Shown here: positions 34,661 to 44,171 of the stretch, piece after piece
How positions within the stretch are numbered: position 1 is the stretch's first letter
Layout of the letters: the number at the start of each line of letters is the position of its first letter
From: Acidimicrobiia bacterium
GTDB taxonomy: Bacteria; Acidobacteriota; Terriglobia; Bryobacterales; Bryobacteraceae
NCBI GenBank assembly: GCA_016871315.1
Contig: VFZE01000026.1
Span: 17,137-81,136 of the forward strand
Reading direction: 5' to 3'
DNA length: 64,000 nt
Position numbers and translations under genes: made by a program
Notes under the pieces: model-generated
What the model saw: the letters and a program-made list of their open reading frames with translations, nothing else
What the model was told of the DNA's origin: nothing
The model's database searches: none

Positions 34661-35365
34661 ATGAAGCTCTCCTTGCTCTGCCCTGTCCTTCTCTCCACAC
34701 TGCTCCATGCCCAGCAGCCCGCCCCGGAAACTCCCAAGCCAGACCCCGGCCTGTACGCCACGATCGAAACCACCATGGGCTCCATCAAGGTGAAGTTCTT
34801 CGAAAAAGAGGCTCCGATCACCGTCAAGAACTTCACCGACCTGGCCGCCGGGCGGAAAACCTACACCGACCCGCGCAGCGGCCTCCCCGTGAAGAGGGCC
34901 TTCTACAACGGACTCACTTTTCATCGCGTCATTCCGGGCTTCATGATTCAGGGCGGCGACCCACTGGCCAACGGCTCCGGGGGCACGACCGTCATTGCCG
35001 ACGAATTCAGCCCCACGCTCAACTTCGACGTTCCTGGCCGCATGGCGATGGCCAATGCCGGACCGAACACTGGCAGTTGCCAGTTCTTCTTCACCGAGGT
35101 TCCCACGCCGCACCTCAATCAGCTGCACACGATCTTCGGCCAGATTGTCGAGGGCCAGGAACTGGTGGCGAAGATCGCGCGCGTGCCCACCAATAGCGAC
35201 AAGCCGATCGAGGCCGTCAAGATCGTGAAAGTGACGGTAGAGCGCGTCGGGCCGGCGCCCGGCTCGGCAAAGCCCGCGGCTAAGAAGGCGACTTCCACCA
35301 AGAAGCCGACCACCGCCGCGCCGAAAGCGGCCACGCCGGCCAAGCCGGTGACCAAAAAGAAATAG
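34661..35365 (+). CDS. Exported cyclophilin-type peptidyl-prolyl isomerase
   Basis: A 234-residue PPIase with a signal peptide (MKLSLLCPVLLSTLLHA, then QQPAPETP). The cyclophilin core is complete: FYNGLTFHRVIPGFMIQGGDP, the active-site Arg in FHRV, and the NTGSCQFFFTEVPTPHLNQLHTIFG block. It ends with a lysine/alanine/proline-rich tail (KPAAKKATSTKKPTTAAPKA) of about 40 residues, probably disordered. It should assist folding in the periplasm. The start is fixed by the signal peptide. Confidence 0.92.
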   Translation: MKLSLLCPVLLSTLLHAQQPAPETPKPDPGLYATIETTMGSIKVKFFEKEAPITVKNFTDLAAGRKTYTDPRSGLPVKRAFYNGLTFHRVIPGFMIQGGDPLANGSGGTTVIADEFSPTLNFDVPGRMAMANAGPNTGSCQFFFTEVPTPHLNQLHTIFGQIVEGQELVAKIARVPTNSDKPIEAVKIVKVTVERVGPAPGSAKPAAKKATSTKKPTTAAPKAATPAKPVTKKK

Positions 35366-35381
35366 CTCCAGCCACGCACTG

Positions 35382-35627
35382 ATGACGATTCGAACCATGT
35401 TCCGGCTGCTGGTCCTGGCGATTGGCGTCGGGTTCTCTGTCACGCACGGCCTCTGGTGGCTGGCCGGAGCCTTCGGCGCCTTCTTCCTGCTGGCGCTGTT
35501 GATCGCCAATCAGAAACATCTGCAACTGGTGTTCGGCTACGCCACCGCCGCCTTGATCATCCTACTGATCACCGCGATCTACTGCCTGGGGCGCGGGATG
35601 CTGGAACTGCTCGGGCGCGCGCGATGA
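35382..35627 (+). CDS. Small two-helix membrane protein
   Basis: An 81-residue protein with two hydrophobic helices (GLWWLAGAFGAFFLLALLIANQ and VFGYATAALIILLITAIYCLG), preceded by a shorter hydrophobic stretch (LLVLAIGVGFSV). It starts 16 nt after the cyclophilin stop, and its stop overlaps the start of the next membrane-protein gene by 4 nt (ATGA). No family is recognised; its job is probably linked to that neighbour. Confidence 0.65.
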   Translation: MTIRTMFRLLVLAIGVGFSVTHGLWWLAGAFGAFFLLALLIANQKHLQLVFGYATAALIILLITAIYCLGRGMLELLGRAR

Positions 35628-36943
35628 GTTCCGTGCTCGACCTGCTGCTGGCCGGCCTATCTCACTCCATCGGCTGGGGCGTGCGAGGCAACTGGGGGCA
35701 CGAGCATGGCGCGATGATCCCCGGCGCGCTCTCCGCGATGGCCATCGCCGCGCGGTACGGCCGCGCCGATTGGCAGCACCGCATCGCCTGGTTCGCCTTC
35801 TTCGGAGCCATGGGCTGGTCCTTCGGCGGTTCGATGTCCTATGGCCTCATCATCGGCAAAACCAAGGCCGATACCGCGCCCGAAATCGCCTACGGTTTCG
35901 CCATGCTGTTCGTCATCGGTTTTCTCTGGGGAGCGATGGGCGGAGCCGGCGCCGCCATGGCCGCGGTGCTCGACTCCTCGCGACTCCGCCAGTTTTTCCC
36001 GCCATTGATCTGCGTCTTCCTCGCCTGGACAATCCGCGATCTGGCTGACTACGACGCCCCCAACTGGTTCGACACGGACTGGGCGGGCGTCACGCTACTG
36101 CTCGCCGCCGTTGCTGCATACTGCGCATGGCGCCGCCGCATCGACGATGCCTGCTCGCTTATCCTCACGATGGGCGTTGGGTGGTGGGCGGGCTTTCTCC
36201 TTCTCACCGCCGCGCTCGGTCTCCGCATGACGCCGCCGCGGAGCGACAACTGGGCCGGCTGCATCGGCATGACCGCCGCCATGTTTGTCTGGTTCCACCG
36301 CCGGCGCCTCGGGCAGATTAACCGTGCGGCACTTCTCACCGCGCTGTTCTCCGGCGCAGGGTTCTCACTCGGAGACGTCTGGCAGGTGCTCGGCCCGCGC
36401 ACGGGAATCGAAACCAACTGGTGGAGCCTGATGGAGCAGAGCTTCGGCCTGCTGGCGGGAATCGGCCTCTACCTCGCCTTCCGCCGCTACCTAGGGAACT
36501 GTCCGCCGCTTGAGCCCGAAACGCCGCACTGGAGTCACGCGTTCTCCGTATGGTTCCTGCTGGTCGTCGTCACCTACATCAACATCTCGCGCAACGTCTC
36601 CACCGCGTGGCTGAAATCCGGCGCGCTTCCGGAAAGCTGGTACGGCCTGTCCGCCGGAGCCTGGTTCCACCTCGGCTACGCCCTGCTCGCTCTCACCGTT
36701 ACCGTGCTGATCCTCCGCCCTGGCGCTTTGGTACCCGAAAACCCACTCGGAAAATCGCAGGCCCTCTACATCGTTTTCCTCTGGTGGATCCTGCTCGGCG
36801 ACCTCTCCCGCTACCTCCCCTTCCCGCCAGGGCGCATGATCAGCGAAGGCATCTTCTTCTTCAATGCCTGTCTGTGCACGATGCTCATCGCCCGTCAGGA
36901 ATCCCGGCACCACAGACCCGCGGTACATCGATTTTTTGTGTGA
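35624..36943 (+). CDS. Polytopic membrane protein, function unknown
   Basis: A 439-residue protein with about ten or eleven predicted helices. The N-terminus carries a striking polar motif in a helix-rich context (HSIGWGVRGNWGHEHGAM), with two histidines and an arginine that could line a pocket or bind metal. A second conserved-looking motif is SFGGSMSYG, and WHLGYALLAL-type aromatic helices follow. I do not recognise a family; transporter, sensor and exopolysaccharide roles are all possible. The ATG overlaps the previous stop (ATGA). The frame stays open to the TGA at 36943. Confidence 0.7.
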   Translation: MSSVLDLLLAGLSHSIGWGVRGNWGHEHGAMIPGALSAMAIAARYGRADWQHRIAWFAFFGAMGWSFGGSMSYGLIIGKTKADTAPEIAYGFAMLFVIGFLWGAMGGAGAAMAAVLDSSRLRQFFPPLICVFLAWTIRDLADYDAPNWFDTDWAGVTLLLAAVAAYCAWRRRIDDACSLILTMGVGWWAGFLLLTAALGLRMTPPRSDNWAGCIGMTAAMFVWFHRRRLGQINRAALLTALFSGAGFSLGDVWQVLGPRTGIETNWWSLMEQSFGLLAGIGLYLAFRRYLGNCPPLEPETPHWSHAFSVWFLLVVVTYINISRNVSTAWLKSGALPESWYGLSAGAWFHLGYALLALTVTVLILRPGALVPENPLGKSQALYIVFLWWILLGDLSRYLPFPPGRMISEGIFFFNACLCTMLIARQESRHHRPAVHRFFV

Positions 36944-37082
36944 GAACCGAGTTCAGCGGAAATCATTCACGATCATCAGATCGGACAGATGCGCCTCGGG
37001 CCATGCCAATGGCAACAGAACGCAATGGAGTTTTCAGGCGCCTGTTCTCAAGAACGGACTTGCGATCCGCTTCTCCAGCGCC

Positions 37083-37274
37083 GTGACGGTTGTCATCGAC
37101 ATCAAACCGGGCGAAACTCCCAATTCCATCAACGTGGAGTCGAAAGGCAGTATTCCGGTGGCTGTTTTCAGCACCGCCGATTTTGACGTCACGCAGGCCG
37201 ATGCATCCACCTTGCGTCTCTCTGGCGCTCCCCTAAAGAGGAACACGCCTGGCAAGTGGCAAATCGTGAACTGA
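37083..37274 (+). pseudogene. Fragment of an IDIKPG-type secreted domain
   Basis: In the 334-bp gap 36944-37277, one frame reads VTVVIDIKPGETPNSIN followed by VESKGSIPVAVFSTADFDV and ADASTLRLSGAP. This is the recognisable start of a short repeat-type domain found in secreted bacterial proteins (consensus-like IDIKPG..PNSIN..S.G.IPVA). It then ends at a TGA at 37274. The upstream part of the same frame is out of register with the motif's usual context and has no signal peptide, so I read it as a remnant rather than a gene. Nothing else is visible in the gap. Confidence 0.55.
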
Positions 37275-37277
37275 GGG

Positions 37278-38528
37278 TCACTCGTGGCGCAGCGCTTCCA
37301 CCGGATCCAAGCGCGAGGCCTGAAACGCGGGCCACACGCCGAAGAAGATGCCCACTGCAACCGAGGTGAGGAACCCTGCCATCACCGCCCATGCCGGCAC
37401 CTCCGACGGCAGCGACGGCACCAGTACACTGATCAGTCCCGTCACCGCGATCGCGAACACGATTCCGATAATCCCGCCCAGCGCCGTCAGTGTCACGGCC
37501 TCCAAAAGGAACTGGACCACGATGTCAAACCGCCGCGCGCCGATCGCCTTCCGGACGCCGATCTCCCGGGTCCGCTCCGTCACGCTCACCAGCATGATGT
37601 TCATTACGCCGATGCCGCCCACCAGCAGCCCGAGGCCGGAAATCGCGATCGACACGAGCACGATCATCCCGGTGAGCGCGTCAAACCGGGCGATGATCTG
37701 ATCCGATGTCGATACTGAAAAATCGTCGTCCCCTCCGCCGGGCACGCGGCGCAGCCGCCGCAGCGTTGCACGGACTTCCTCAATCGCCTGTTCCCGCTGA
37801 CCCGTCCGCGCCTTGGCGACGATGAAAAAGTTGGTCAGCTGAGGATAGCGCAGCCGCGCGGTCTCCAGCGGTATGGTCACCTGGCTGTCCAGCTGGTTCT
37901 CGCCGAAAAAGCCACCCTTGGCCGGCGCGAGCACGCCGATCACCCGGTATTCGGCCCCATCGAGCAGGAAATGCCGCTCCAGCGGGCGCCCATCCGGAAA
38001 CAGCGCCCCGGCCAGAGATGAGCCGATCACCGCCACCTTCTCGCCGCGCCCAGCCTCCTCCGGCGTGTACGGCCGCCCGTACTGGAACTCCCGCGGCTGC
38101 GCCACAAAGCTGCTGTAGCTGGCCCCTTGCAGGTTCACGCTGTCGGTCTCATACCCAGGCACCTTCGCCGTCATCGCCTGTCCGCGCGCGAAGACCGGGA
38201 TGAACAACGAAGTTGCCGTAAGCTCCACCGACGGACAGAGCTGCTCGATCATCGCCGCATATTCCGGCCGCAGCGGACGCCGTTTGCGCTCCTTCGGCAG
38301 CCCGATCGAAGACGGGTCTCCCGATACCCGCGAAATGAAGATGTTGTCCGGACCGAACTCCTCGAAAAACGTCACGATCCCCTTCCGCAGACCGGTCAGC
38401 AGGCTCGCGACCGCCACAACAGTGGTGATCCCGATCACGATTCCCAGAATCGTGAGACCGCTGCGGAAACGGTGCGCCCAAACCGCGCCGAGCGCCATGC
38501 GGATATTCTCTCCCGTGCTCAGTTGCAT
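37278..38528 (-). CDS. MacB-like ABC transporter permease (second of a pair)
   Basis: A 416-residue permease with the MacB/FtsX layout: an N-terminal helix (GLTILGIVIGITTVVAVASLL), a large periplasmic MacB-PCD domain, and three C-terminal helices (IVLVSIAISGLGLLVGGIGVMNIMLVSVTERTREIGVRKAIGARR marks the first and the coupling helix). The family moves peptides, lipids or antibiotics or couples ATP hydrolysis to periplasmic work. The ATG at 38528 gives the usual N-terminus; the open frame extends further but overlaps the paralogue's stop. No ATPase gene is adjacent. Confidence 0.87.
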   Translation of the reverse strand: MQLSTGENIRMALGAVWAHRFRSGLTILGIVIGITTVVAVASLLTGLRKGIVTFFEEFGPDNIFISRVSGDPSSIGLPKERKRRPLRPEYAAMIEQLCPSVELTATSLFIPVFARGQAMTAKVPGYETDSVNLQGASYSSFVAQPREFQYGRPYTPEEAGRGEKVAVIGSSLAGALFPDGRPLERHFLLDGAEYRVIGVLAPAKGGFFGENQLDSQVTIPLETARLRYPQLTNFFIVAKARTGQREQAIEEVRATLRRLRRVPGGGDDDFSVSTSDQIIARFDALTGMIVLVSIAISGLGLLVGGIGVMNIMLVSVTERTREIGVRKAIGARRFDIVVQFLLEAVTLTALGGIIGIVFAIAVTGLISVLVPSLPSEVPAWAVMAGFLTSVAVGIFFGVWPAFQASRLDPVEALRHE

Positions 38529-38530
38529 GC

Positions 38531-39784
<1,254 letters not shown>

Positions 39785-39859
39785 GTCTCTCCATCATAAA
39801 TGGTTGCCAGAGGGGTCAGGCTGTTGCAAACTTAAAGGGCAGCGGCTTCAGAAAGCATA

Positions 39860-41176
39860 ATGGCATTGCGCGTACCCCGCCAGGAAGAAGAGTTCGGCAA
39901 TTGGCGCGCCGAACCTCATCCCTTCACCATTGAATACTCTTTCATGGTGCTGGAAGAGCTGCGGCTTCACGCCGAGGAAGGGTTTCAGAAAATTCCCCAC
40001 GGCGGCCTGGAGGTGGGCGCGCTGCTGCTGGGCACTTTCGAAGGCGGCGCCGTGCGGATCCTGGAGTGGCGCGCCATCGAGTGCGAGCATGCCGGCGGCC
40101 CCGGCTTTGTGCTGTCGGAAAAAGACCAGGCAGGACTAGCCGACCAGATTCAGGATTGCGCTTCCGCGCCCGAGCTGCGCGGCCTTATCCCCGTCGGCTG
40201 GTTCCACACACACACCCGCAGCGGCCTTTTCTTTTCGCCTGAGGATCGAGCAGTTCACCAGCGCTTATTCCCTGAGCGGTGGCAAATCGCCATGGTTCTG
40301 CGGCTGGCCAAGGATCAGCCTCCCCTGGCAGGTTTCTTTGTGACCGAACCGGATGGCCACATGCGCTGCGAATCCAGCTACATGGAATTCGGCGTCCGCG
40401 CGAACCCCACCATGCTGCTGCGCCCGCGCCGGGCCTCCGCCGCGCCGCGCCCGGAGCCGGACGCCAAGCCGCAGACGCCGCCGCAGCACGAACGGCGTCC
40501 CATGGGCGTTCGCCAGTCGTGGTGGGACACTCCGCCTACGCCCCCGCGGATGGTGGCCGATTCCTACGCCGCGCCTGCTCCCGCTCCGCTTCCGCTACAT
40601 CCACCGCCCGCCGATGTTCTTTCAGACCTTCCCACCGGCAAGTTCCGCTGGCGTCTGCTGGTGACGGTTGCGCTGATGCTGCTCGTTATCGCCGGAGCCG
40701 TCATCACGCGGAAGTCCTGGATGGGAGCCACCGAGCCTCCGCTTGCCTTGAGACTGGAAGAGGTGGAAGACCAGCTGATCATCCGCTGGGATTTGCATTC
40801 TCCCGCCGCGCGCCAGGCAGATCGAGGCGCGCTGGAGATCAACGATGGCGGCGTACGGCACGAGATTCCGCTTGATGAGGTACAGGCGCGCAGTGGCTCT
40901 GTCACCTTCATCCGGCAGAGCGAAGACGTACAGGTCCACTTGACACTGCAGGCCCAGGGACGTGAACCGGCGCGTGAGTTTGCCCGCTTCCTCGGCGGCC
41001 CTGTCAAGTCCAGGCTGGCCACCGAGCTGGAGCAGACGGAAATGGAAAAGGAACAGCTGAACTCCGACGTCGAGCGGCTCCGCCAGGCGCTGAAGGAAGA
41101 GACCAGCCGCACACAGCGGCTACGGGGCTCCGTCAAGAACCTGGAGAGTCAACTTAAGCAGGCTCCGCCGCCGTAA
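39860..41176 (+). CDS. JAMM/Prok-JAB-domain membrane protein with C-terminal coiled coil
   Basis: A 438-residue protein. The N-terminal domain carries the complete JAMM zinc-protease set: an upstream Glu (GLEVGALLLG, E51), then H-T-H and S-P-E-D in FHTHTRSGLFFSPED (H116, H118, S126, D129), matching HxH-x7-SxxD. A proline-rich linker (about 190-260) leads to one membrane helix (LLVTVALMLLVIAGAVI, 265-282), a beta-rich region, and a coiled coil (about 395-438, rich in LEQTEMEKEQLNSDVERLRQ). The layout suggests an anchored isopeptidase or deubiquitinase-like enzyme, cytoplasmic JAMM side. Substrate unknown; no ubiquitin-like gene is adjacent. Confidence 0.78.
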   Translation: MALRVPRQEEEFGNWRAEPHPFTIEYSFMVLEELRLHAEEGFQKIPHGGLEVGALLLGTFEGGAVRILEWRAIECEHAGGPGFVLSEKDQAGLADQIQDCASAPELRGLIPVGWFHTHTRSGLFFSPEDRAVHQRLFPERWQIAMVLRLAKDQPPLAGFFVTEPDGHMRCESSYMEFGVRANPTMLLRPRRASAAPRPEPDAKPQTPPQHERRPMGVRQSWWDTPPTPPRMVADSYAAPAPAPLPLHPPPADVLSDLPTGKFRWRLLVTVALMLLVIAGAVITRKSWMGATEPPLALRLEEVEDQLIIRWDLHSPAARQADRGALEINDGGVRHEIPLDEVQARSGSVTFIRQSEDVQVHLTLQAQGREPAREFARFLGGPVKSRLATELEQTEMEKEQLNSDVERLRQALKEETSRTQRLRGSVKNLESQLKQAPPP

Positions 41177-41192
41177 CGATTTGTAGCGGGCT

Positions 41193-42185
41193 TTAGTTCC
41201 GGCGCTTCAAGGTCGGGCGCTCGTCTTCGTCTTCGGCCTTCGGCTTTTCGTTGCCGTCGGAATCGATGCGGCCGGAGCCGGTCTTGCGCAGGCGAGGCTT
41301 GTTCTCGTCCTTGTCATCGCCCTTGCGCCGGTTCATCAGGGAAGCCAACCGGTTCTTGACGTCGTTGAACTCGGATGTGGTGACGACGTACTCGGGCTTG
41401 GCGTCGAGGATTTCCTGAATGTTCTTCTGGGAATCCTTGATGCGGTCATCGGTCAGCGGGTGAGAGCTGAAGACCTTGGCCATGGTGCCGGGCTTGCGCT
41501 TCTCGTCGGCTTGCAGCTTTTCGAAGAAGTCGACGAAAGCGGTCGGGTCGTAGCCGGCCTTGTAGAGGTACTGCAGGCCGAGCAGGTCGGCTTCCGATTC
41601 AAAACCGCGGGAGAAGGAGAGGAATCCGATGGGGATGAGCACGCTGGCTCCCTGCCGCGCGCCAAAGCCTGCCCAGCCGCCCATGAAGATGAGCGGGATG
41701 GTGGCGAGGTTGGCGATCTGACCGCGGGAAGCCTGGCGAGTGCCGTGGCGGGCGGCGATGTGGGCGATTTCATGCGCCATGACGCCGGCCAGTTCGGCCT
41801 CGGTTTCAGCGCGCAGAAGCAGCCCCGTGTTGACGAAGAAGAAACCGCCGGGCAGCGCGAATGCGTTGACCTCTTCGGCGTCGATCACCTTGATGGTCAC
41901 GGGAACCTTGACGTCGGAATTGCGGACGAGATTCTGGCCGACGCGGTTGACGTATTCGGCGATCACCGGGTCATCGACAATCTTGGCTTGGCGCTCAATG
42001 TCCTGCGCCAGCGACTTGCCCAGGGCGATCTCCTTTTCGAGCGAGTAAAGGTTGAGCCCCTTGCCGACATCGCGGTTGCCGATCTCATCGGGATCTTTTT
42101 TCTTATCCTTGGCCACGGCTGCGGCCGGGATGAGAAGGGTCATCACCGTCATCACGGCGAACAGCTTTTTCATGGAGCGGATCAT
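41193..42185 (-). CDS. Exported M48-family metalloprotease
   Basis: A 330-residue zinc metallopeptidase with a signal peptide (MKKLFAVMTVMTLLIPAAAVA). The active-site H-E-x-x-H is in GVMAHEIAHIAARHG, the third zinc ligand Glu is in FESEADLLGLQYL, and later the SSHPLTDDRI segment typical of BepA/LoiP-type periplasmic proteases appears. The C-terminal 60 residues are highly charged (RRKGDDKDENKPRLRKTG), probably disordered. The ATG at 42185 is preceded by GGGAG with 7-nt spacing; the longer frame upstream lacks support. It likely degrades or chaperones outer-membrane proteins. Confidence 0.88.
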   Translation of the reverse strand: MIRSMKKLFAVMTVMTLLIPAAAVAKDKKKDPDEIGNRDVGKGLNLYSLEKEIALGKSLAQDIERQAKIVDDPVIAEYVNRVGQNLVRNSDVKVPVTIKVIDAEEVNAFALPGGFFFVNTGLLLRAETEAELAGVMAHEIAHIAARHGTRQASRGQIANLATIPLIFMGGWAGFGARQGASVLIPIGFLSFSRGFESEADLLGLQYLYKAGYDPTAFVDFFEKLQADEKRKPGTMAKVFSSHPLTDDRIKDSQKNIQEILDAKPEYVVTTSEFNDVKNRLASLMNRRKGDDKDENKPRLRKTGSGRIDSDGNEKPKAEDEDERPTLKRRN

Positions 42186-42272
42186 TACACTTCTCCCTTC
42201 TTCGGCAAAACTCCTGGCAACATTATAAACCCATATCGGACTGGTTCCAGCAGTTCCGCTACCTAAACGACG

Positions 42273-42278
42273 TAAAAT
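42273..42278 (+). promoter_or_regulatory. Candidate -10 of the class-V aminotransferase gene
   Basis: TAAAAT ends 7 nt before the ATG at 42286. No ribosome-binding site is seen between them, in line with a leaderless start. Confidence 0.4.
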
Positions 42279-42285
42279 AAACCGG

Positions 42286-43401
42286 ATGGGTTTCGGAAAT
42301 CTTTCGCTGTGGCAGCGCGAGCGGGACCAGTTCCCCGTCACGCAAAACCTTATTTATCTTAACCATGCGGCGGTGGCACCGCTGGTGAAGCCGGCGGCGG
42401 AGGCCATGCGCTGGTTGGCCCAGGACGCCTGTGACCATGGCTCATACCACTACCGCACTTGGTTAGATGCTTACGAGGGGCTACGGGTCGCGGCGGCGCG
42501 GATGATTTCCGCCACGCGCGATGAGATCGCGATTGTGAAGAATACTTCCGAGGGGATCGCTACGGTGGCGCTGGGGATCGACTGGAAGGCCGGCGATGCG
42601 GTGGTGGCGTTCCGAGAGGAGTTTCCGGCCAACTACTATCCGTGGCTGAAGCTGGCGGACAAGGGGGTGGAGGTTCGCTGGCTGCCGGTGACGGCGCCGC
42701 TGGATGAGATCGACGGGGCCTGCAAGGGCGCGCGGCTACTGGCGATCAGTTTTGTGAATTATCTGACGGGCTACAAGGCGGACCTGGAAGGGATCGGGGA
42801 GATTTGCCACCGGCACGGCTGTTTCTACTTCGTCGATGCGATTCAGGGGTTGGGGGTCTATCCAGTGGATGTGCGGAAGGCGCGGATTGATGCGCTTTCC
42901 GCCGATGGGCACAAGTGGCTGCTGGGGCCCGAGGGGTGCGGGGTATTGTACGTGAAGAAAGAGTTGCTGGATGAGATTGAGCCAATCGAGTTCGGCTGGA
43001 CGAACGTGGCCAGCTATGCCGATTACGCCTCGCGCGACATGACGCTGCGGCCCGACGCCGGGCGCTATGAGTGCGGAACGCTGAACACGATCGGGATTTT
43101 CGGGCTCAAGGCGGCGATCGAATATCTCAACGAAACAGGGGTCGCGCAGATCGGCGAGGCGGTGGATGCGCTGGCGGCGCAAATCGGGGACGGTGTGCGG
43201 GCGAAGGGCTATGAGTTGGCGGCGCCGGTTAGCTCGGGGATCGTGAGTTTCCGCAAGGAGGGCGTGGATTCCGGCGCTGTGGTGCAGCGGCTGCGAGAGG
43301 CGGGGATCGTGACGGCGCCGCGGCAGGGTTATGTGCGGAGCTCGCCGCATTTTTACATCGCGCCGGAGGAGATTGCGCGGATGATCGAGTTGATACCATA
43401 G
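42286..43401 (+). CDS. Class-V PLP aminotransferase (cysteine desulfurase-like fold)
   Basis: A 371-residue fold-type I enzyme of the aminotransferase class V group. The N-terminus has NLIYLNHAAVAPL, a typical start. The PLP lysine is in SADGHKWLLGPEGCG (K210), and YFVDAIQGLGVYPVDV supplies the pyridine-contacting Asp. It lacks the Cys-containing loop region expected of a cysteine desulfurase as far as I can see, so a selenocysteine lyase, isopenicillin-epimerase-like or other activity is possible. The sugar-isomerase-like gene follows 5 nt later, implying a joint pathway. Confidence 0.82.
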   Translation: MGFGNLSLWQRERDQFPVTQNLIYLNHAAVAPLVKPAAEAMRWLAQDACDHGSYHYRTWLDAYEGLRVAAARMISATRDEIAIVKNTSEGIATVALGIDWKAGDAVVAFREEFPANYYPWLKLADKGVEVRWLPVTAPLDEIDGACKGARLLAISFVNYLTGYKADLEGIGEICHRHGCFYFVDAIQGLGVYPVDVRKARIDALSADGHKWLLGPEGCGVLYVKKELLDEIEPIEFGWTNVASYADYASRDMTLRPDAGRYECGTLNTIGIFGLKAAIEYLNETGVAQIGEAVDALAAQIGDGVRAKGYELAAPVSSGIVSFRKEGVDSGAVVQRLREAGIVTAPRQGYVRSSPHFYIAPEEIARMIELIP

Positions 43402-43406
43402 AGTGC

Positions 43407-44171
43407 ATGCAACTAGGCGCGGTTACCTATAACGTCCTGAAGGATTGGGATCTGGAGACGCTGATCACGAAGCTGGAAGAGACCGGATTCGAGGCGGTGG
43501 AGCTGCGGACCACGCATAAGCACGGCGTGGAGCCGTCGCTGGATAAAGCAGCGCGGGATCAGGTGCGGCGGCGGTTTGAACGCTCGAAGGTGCGGCTGCT
43601 GAGCTATGGCACCACCTGCGAGTTTCATTCACCCGATGCGGCGGTGCGCCGGCAGCAGGTGGAGACCGGCAAGACGTTCATCGACCTGGCGCACGATACC
43701 GGCGCGTGGGGGATCAAGGTGCGTCCGAACGGGCTGCCGAAGGAGGCGGCGCCGGAGACGACGATCGGCAATATCGGCGCGTCGCTGCGGGAGCTGGGCG
43801 ATTACGGCGCGGGCCGGGGCGTGGAGATCTGGATGGAGGTGCACGGGCGCGACACGCAGAATCCACCGGTGTCGGCGGCGATCATGAAAGCGGCGCGGCA
43901 CGAGTCCGTGGGGGTTTGCTGGAATTCGAATCCCACCGATATTGTGAAGGGCAGCGTGAAACCGAGCTTCGAGCTGCTGAAGCCGTGGATCAAGAACGTG
44001 CACATCAATGAGCTGTCCAATGACTATCCGTGGCGGGAGCTGTTCACTTTGCTGCGGCAGGCGAAATACGAGCGGTACCTGCTCTGCGAGGCGCAGGAGA
44101 GCAAGGAGCCGGAGCGGTTTCTGCGCTGGTACAAAGCGCTGTTCACGGAGTTGAACCGCGCATGCGCCTGA
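43407..44171 (+). CDS. Sugar-phosphate isomerase/epimerase-like TIM-barrel protein
   Basis: A 254-residue xylose-isomerase-like TIM barrel. Visible barrel strands are QLGAVTYNVL at the start, VELRTTHKHG, WGIKVRPNG, EIWMEVHGRD, VGVCWNSNP, IKNVHINELS and YLLCEAQESKEP. The metal-binding residues of such barrels (E, D/N, H, E) can be matched to VELR, WMEVH, HINEL and CEAQ. Substrate unknown. Its stop overlaps the start of the M14 peptidase by 10 bp, so it belongs to the same plus-strand unit. Confidence 0.8.
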   Translation: MQLGAVTYNVLKDWDLETLITKLEETGFEAVELRTTHKHGVEPSLDKAARDQVRRRFERSKVRLLSYGTTCEFHSPDAAVRRQQVETGKTFIDLAHDTGAWGIKVRPNGLPKEAAPETTIGNIGASLRELGDYGAGRGVEIWMEVHGRDTQNPPVSAAIMKAARHESVGVCWNSNPTDIVKGSVKPSFELLKPWIKNVHINELSNDYPWRELFTLLRQAKYERYLLCEAQESKEPERFLRWYKALFTELNRACA

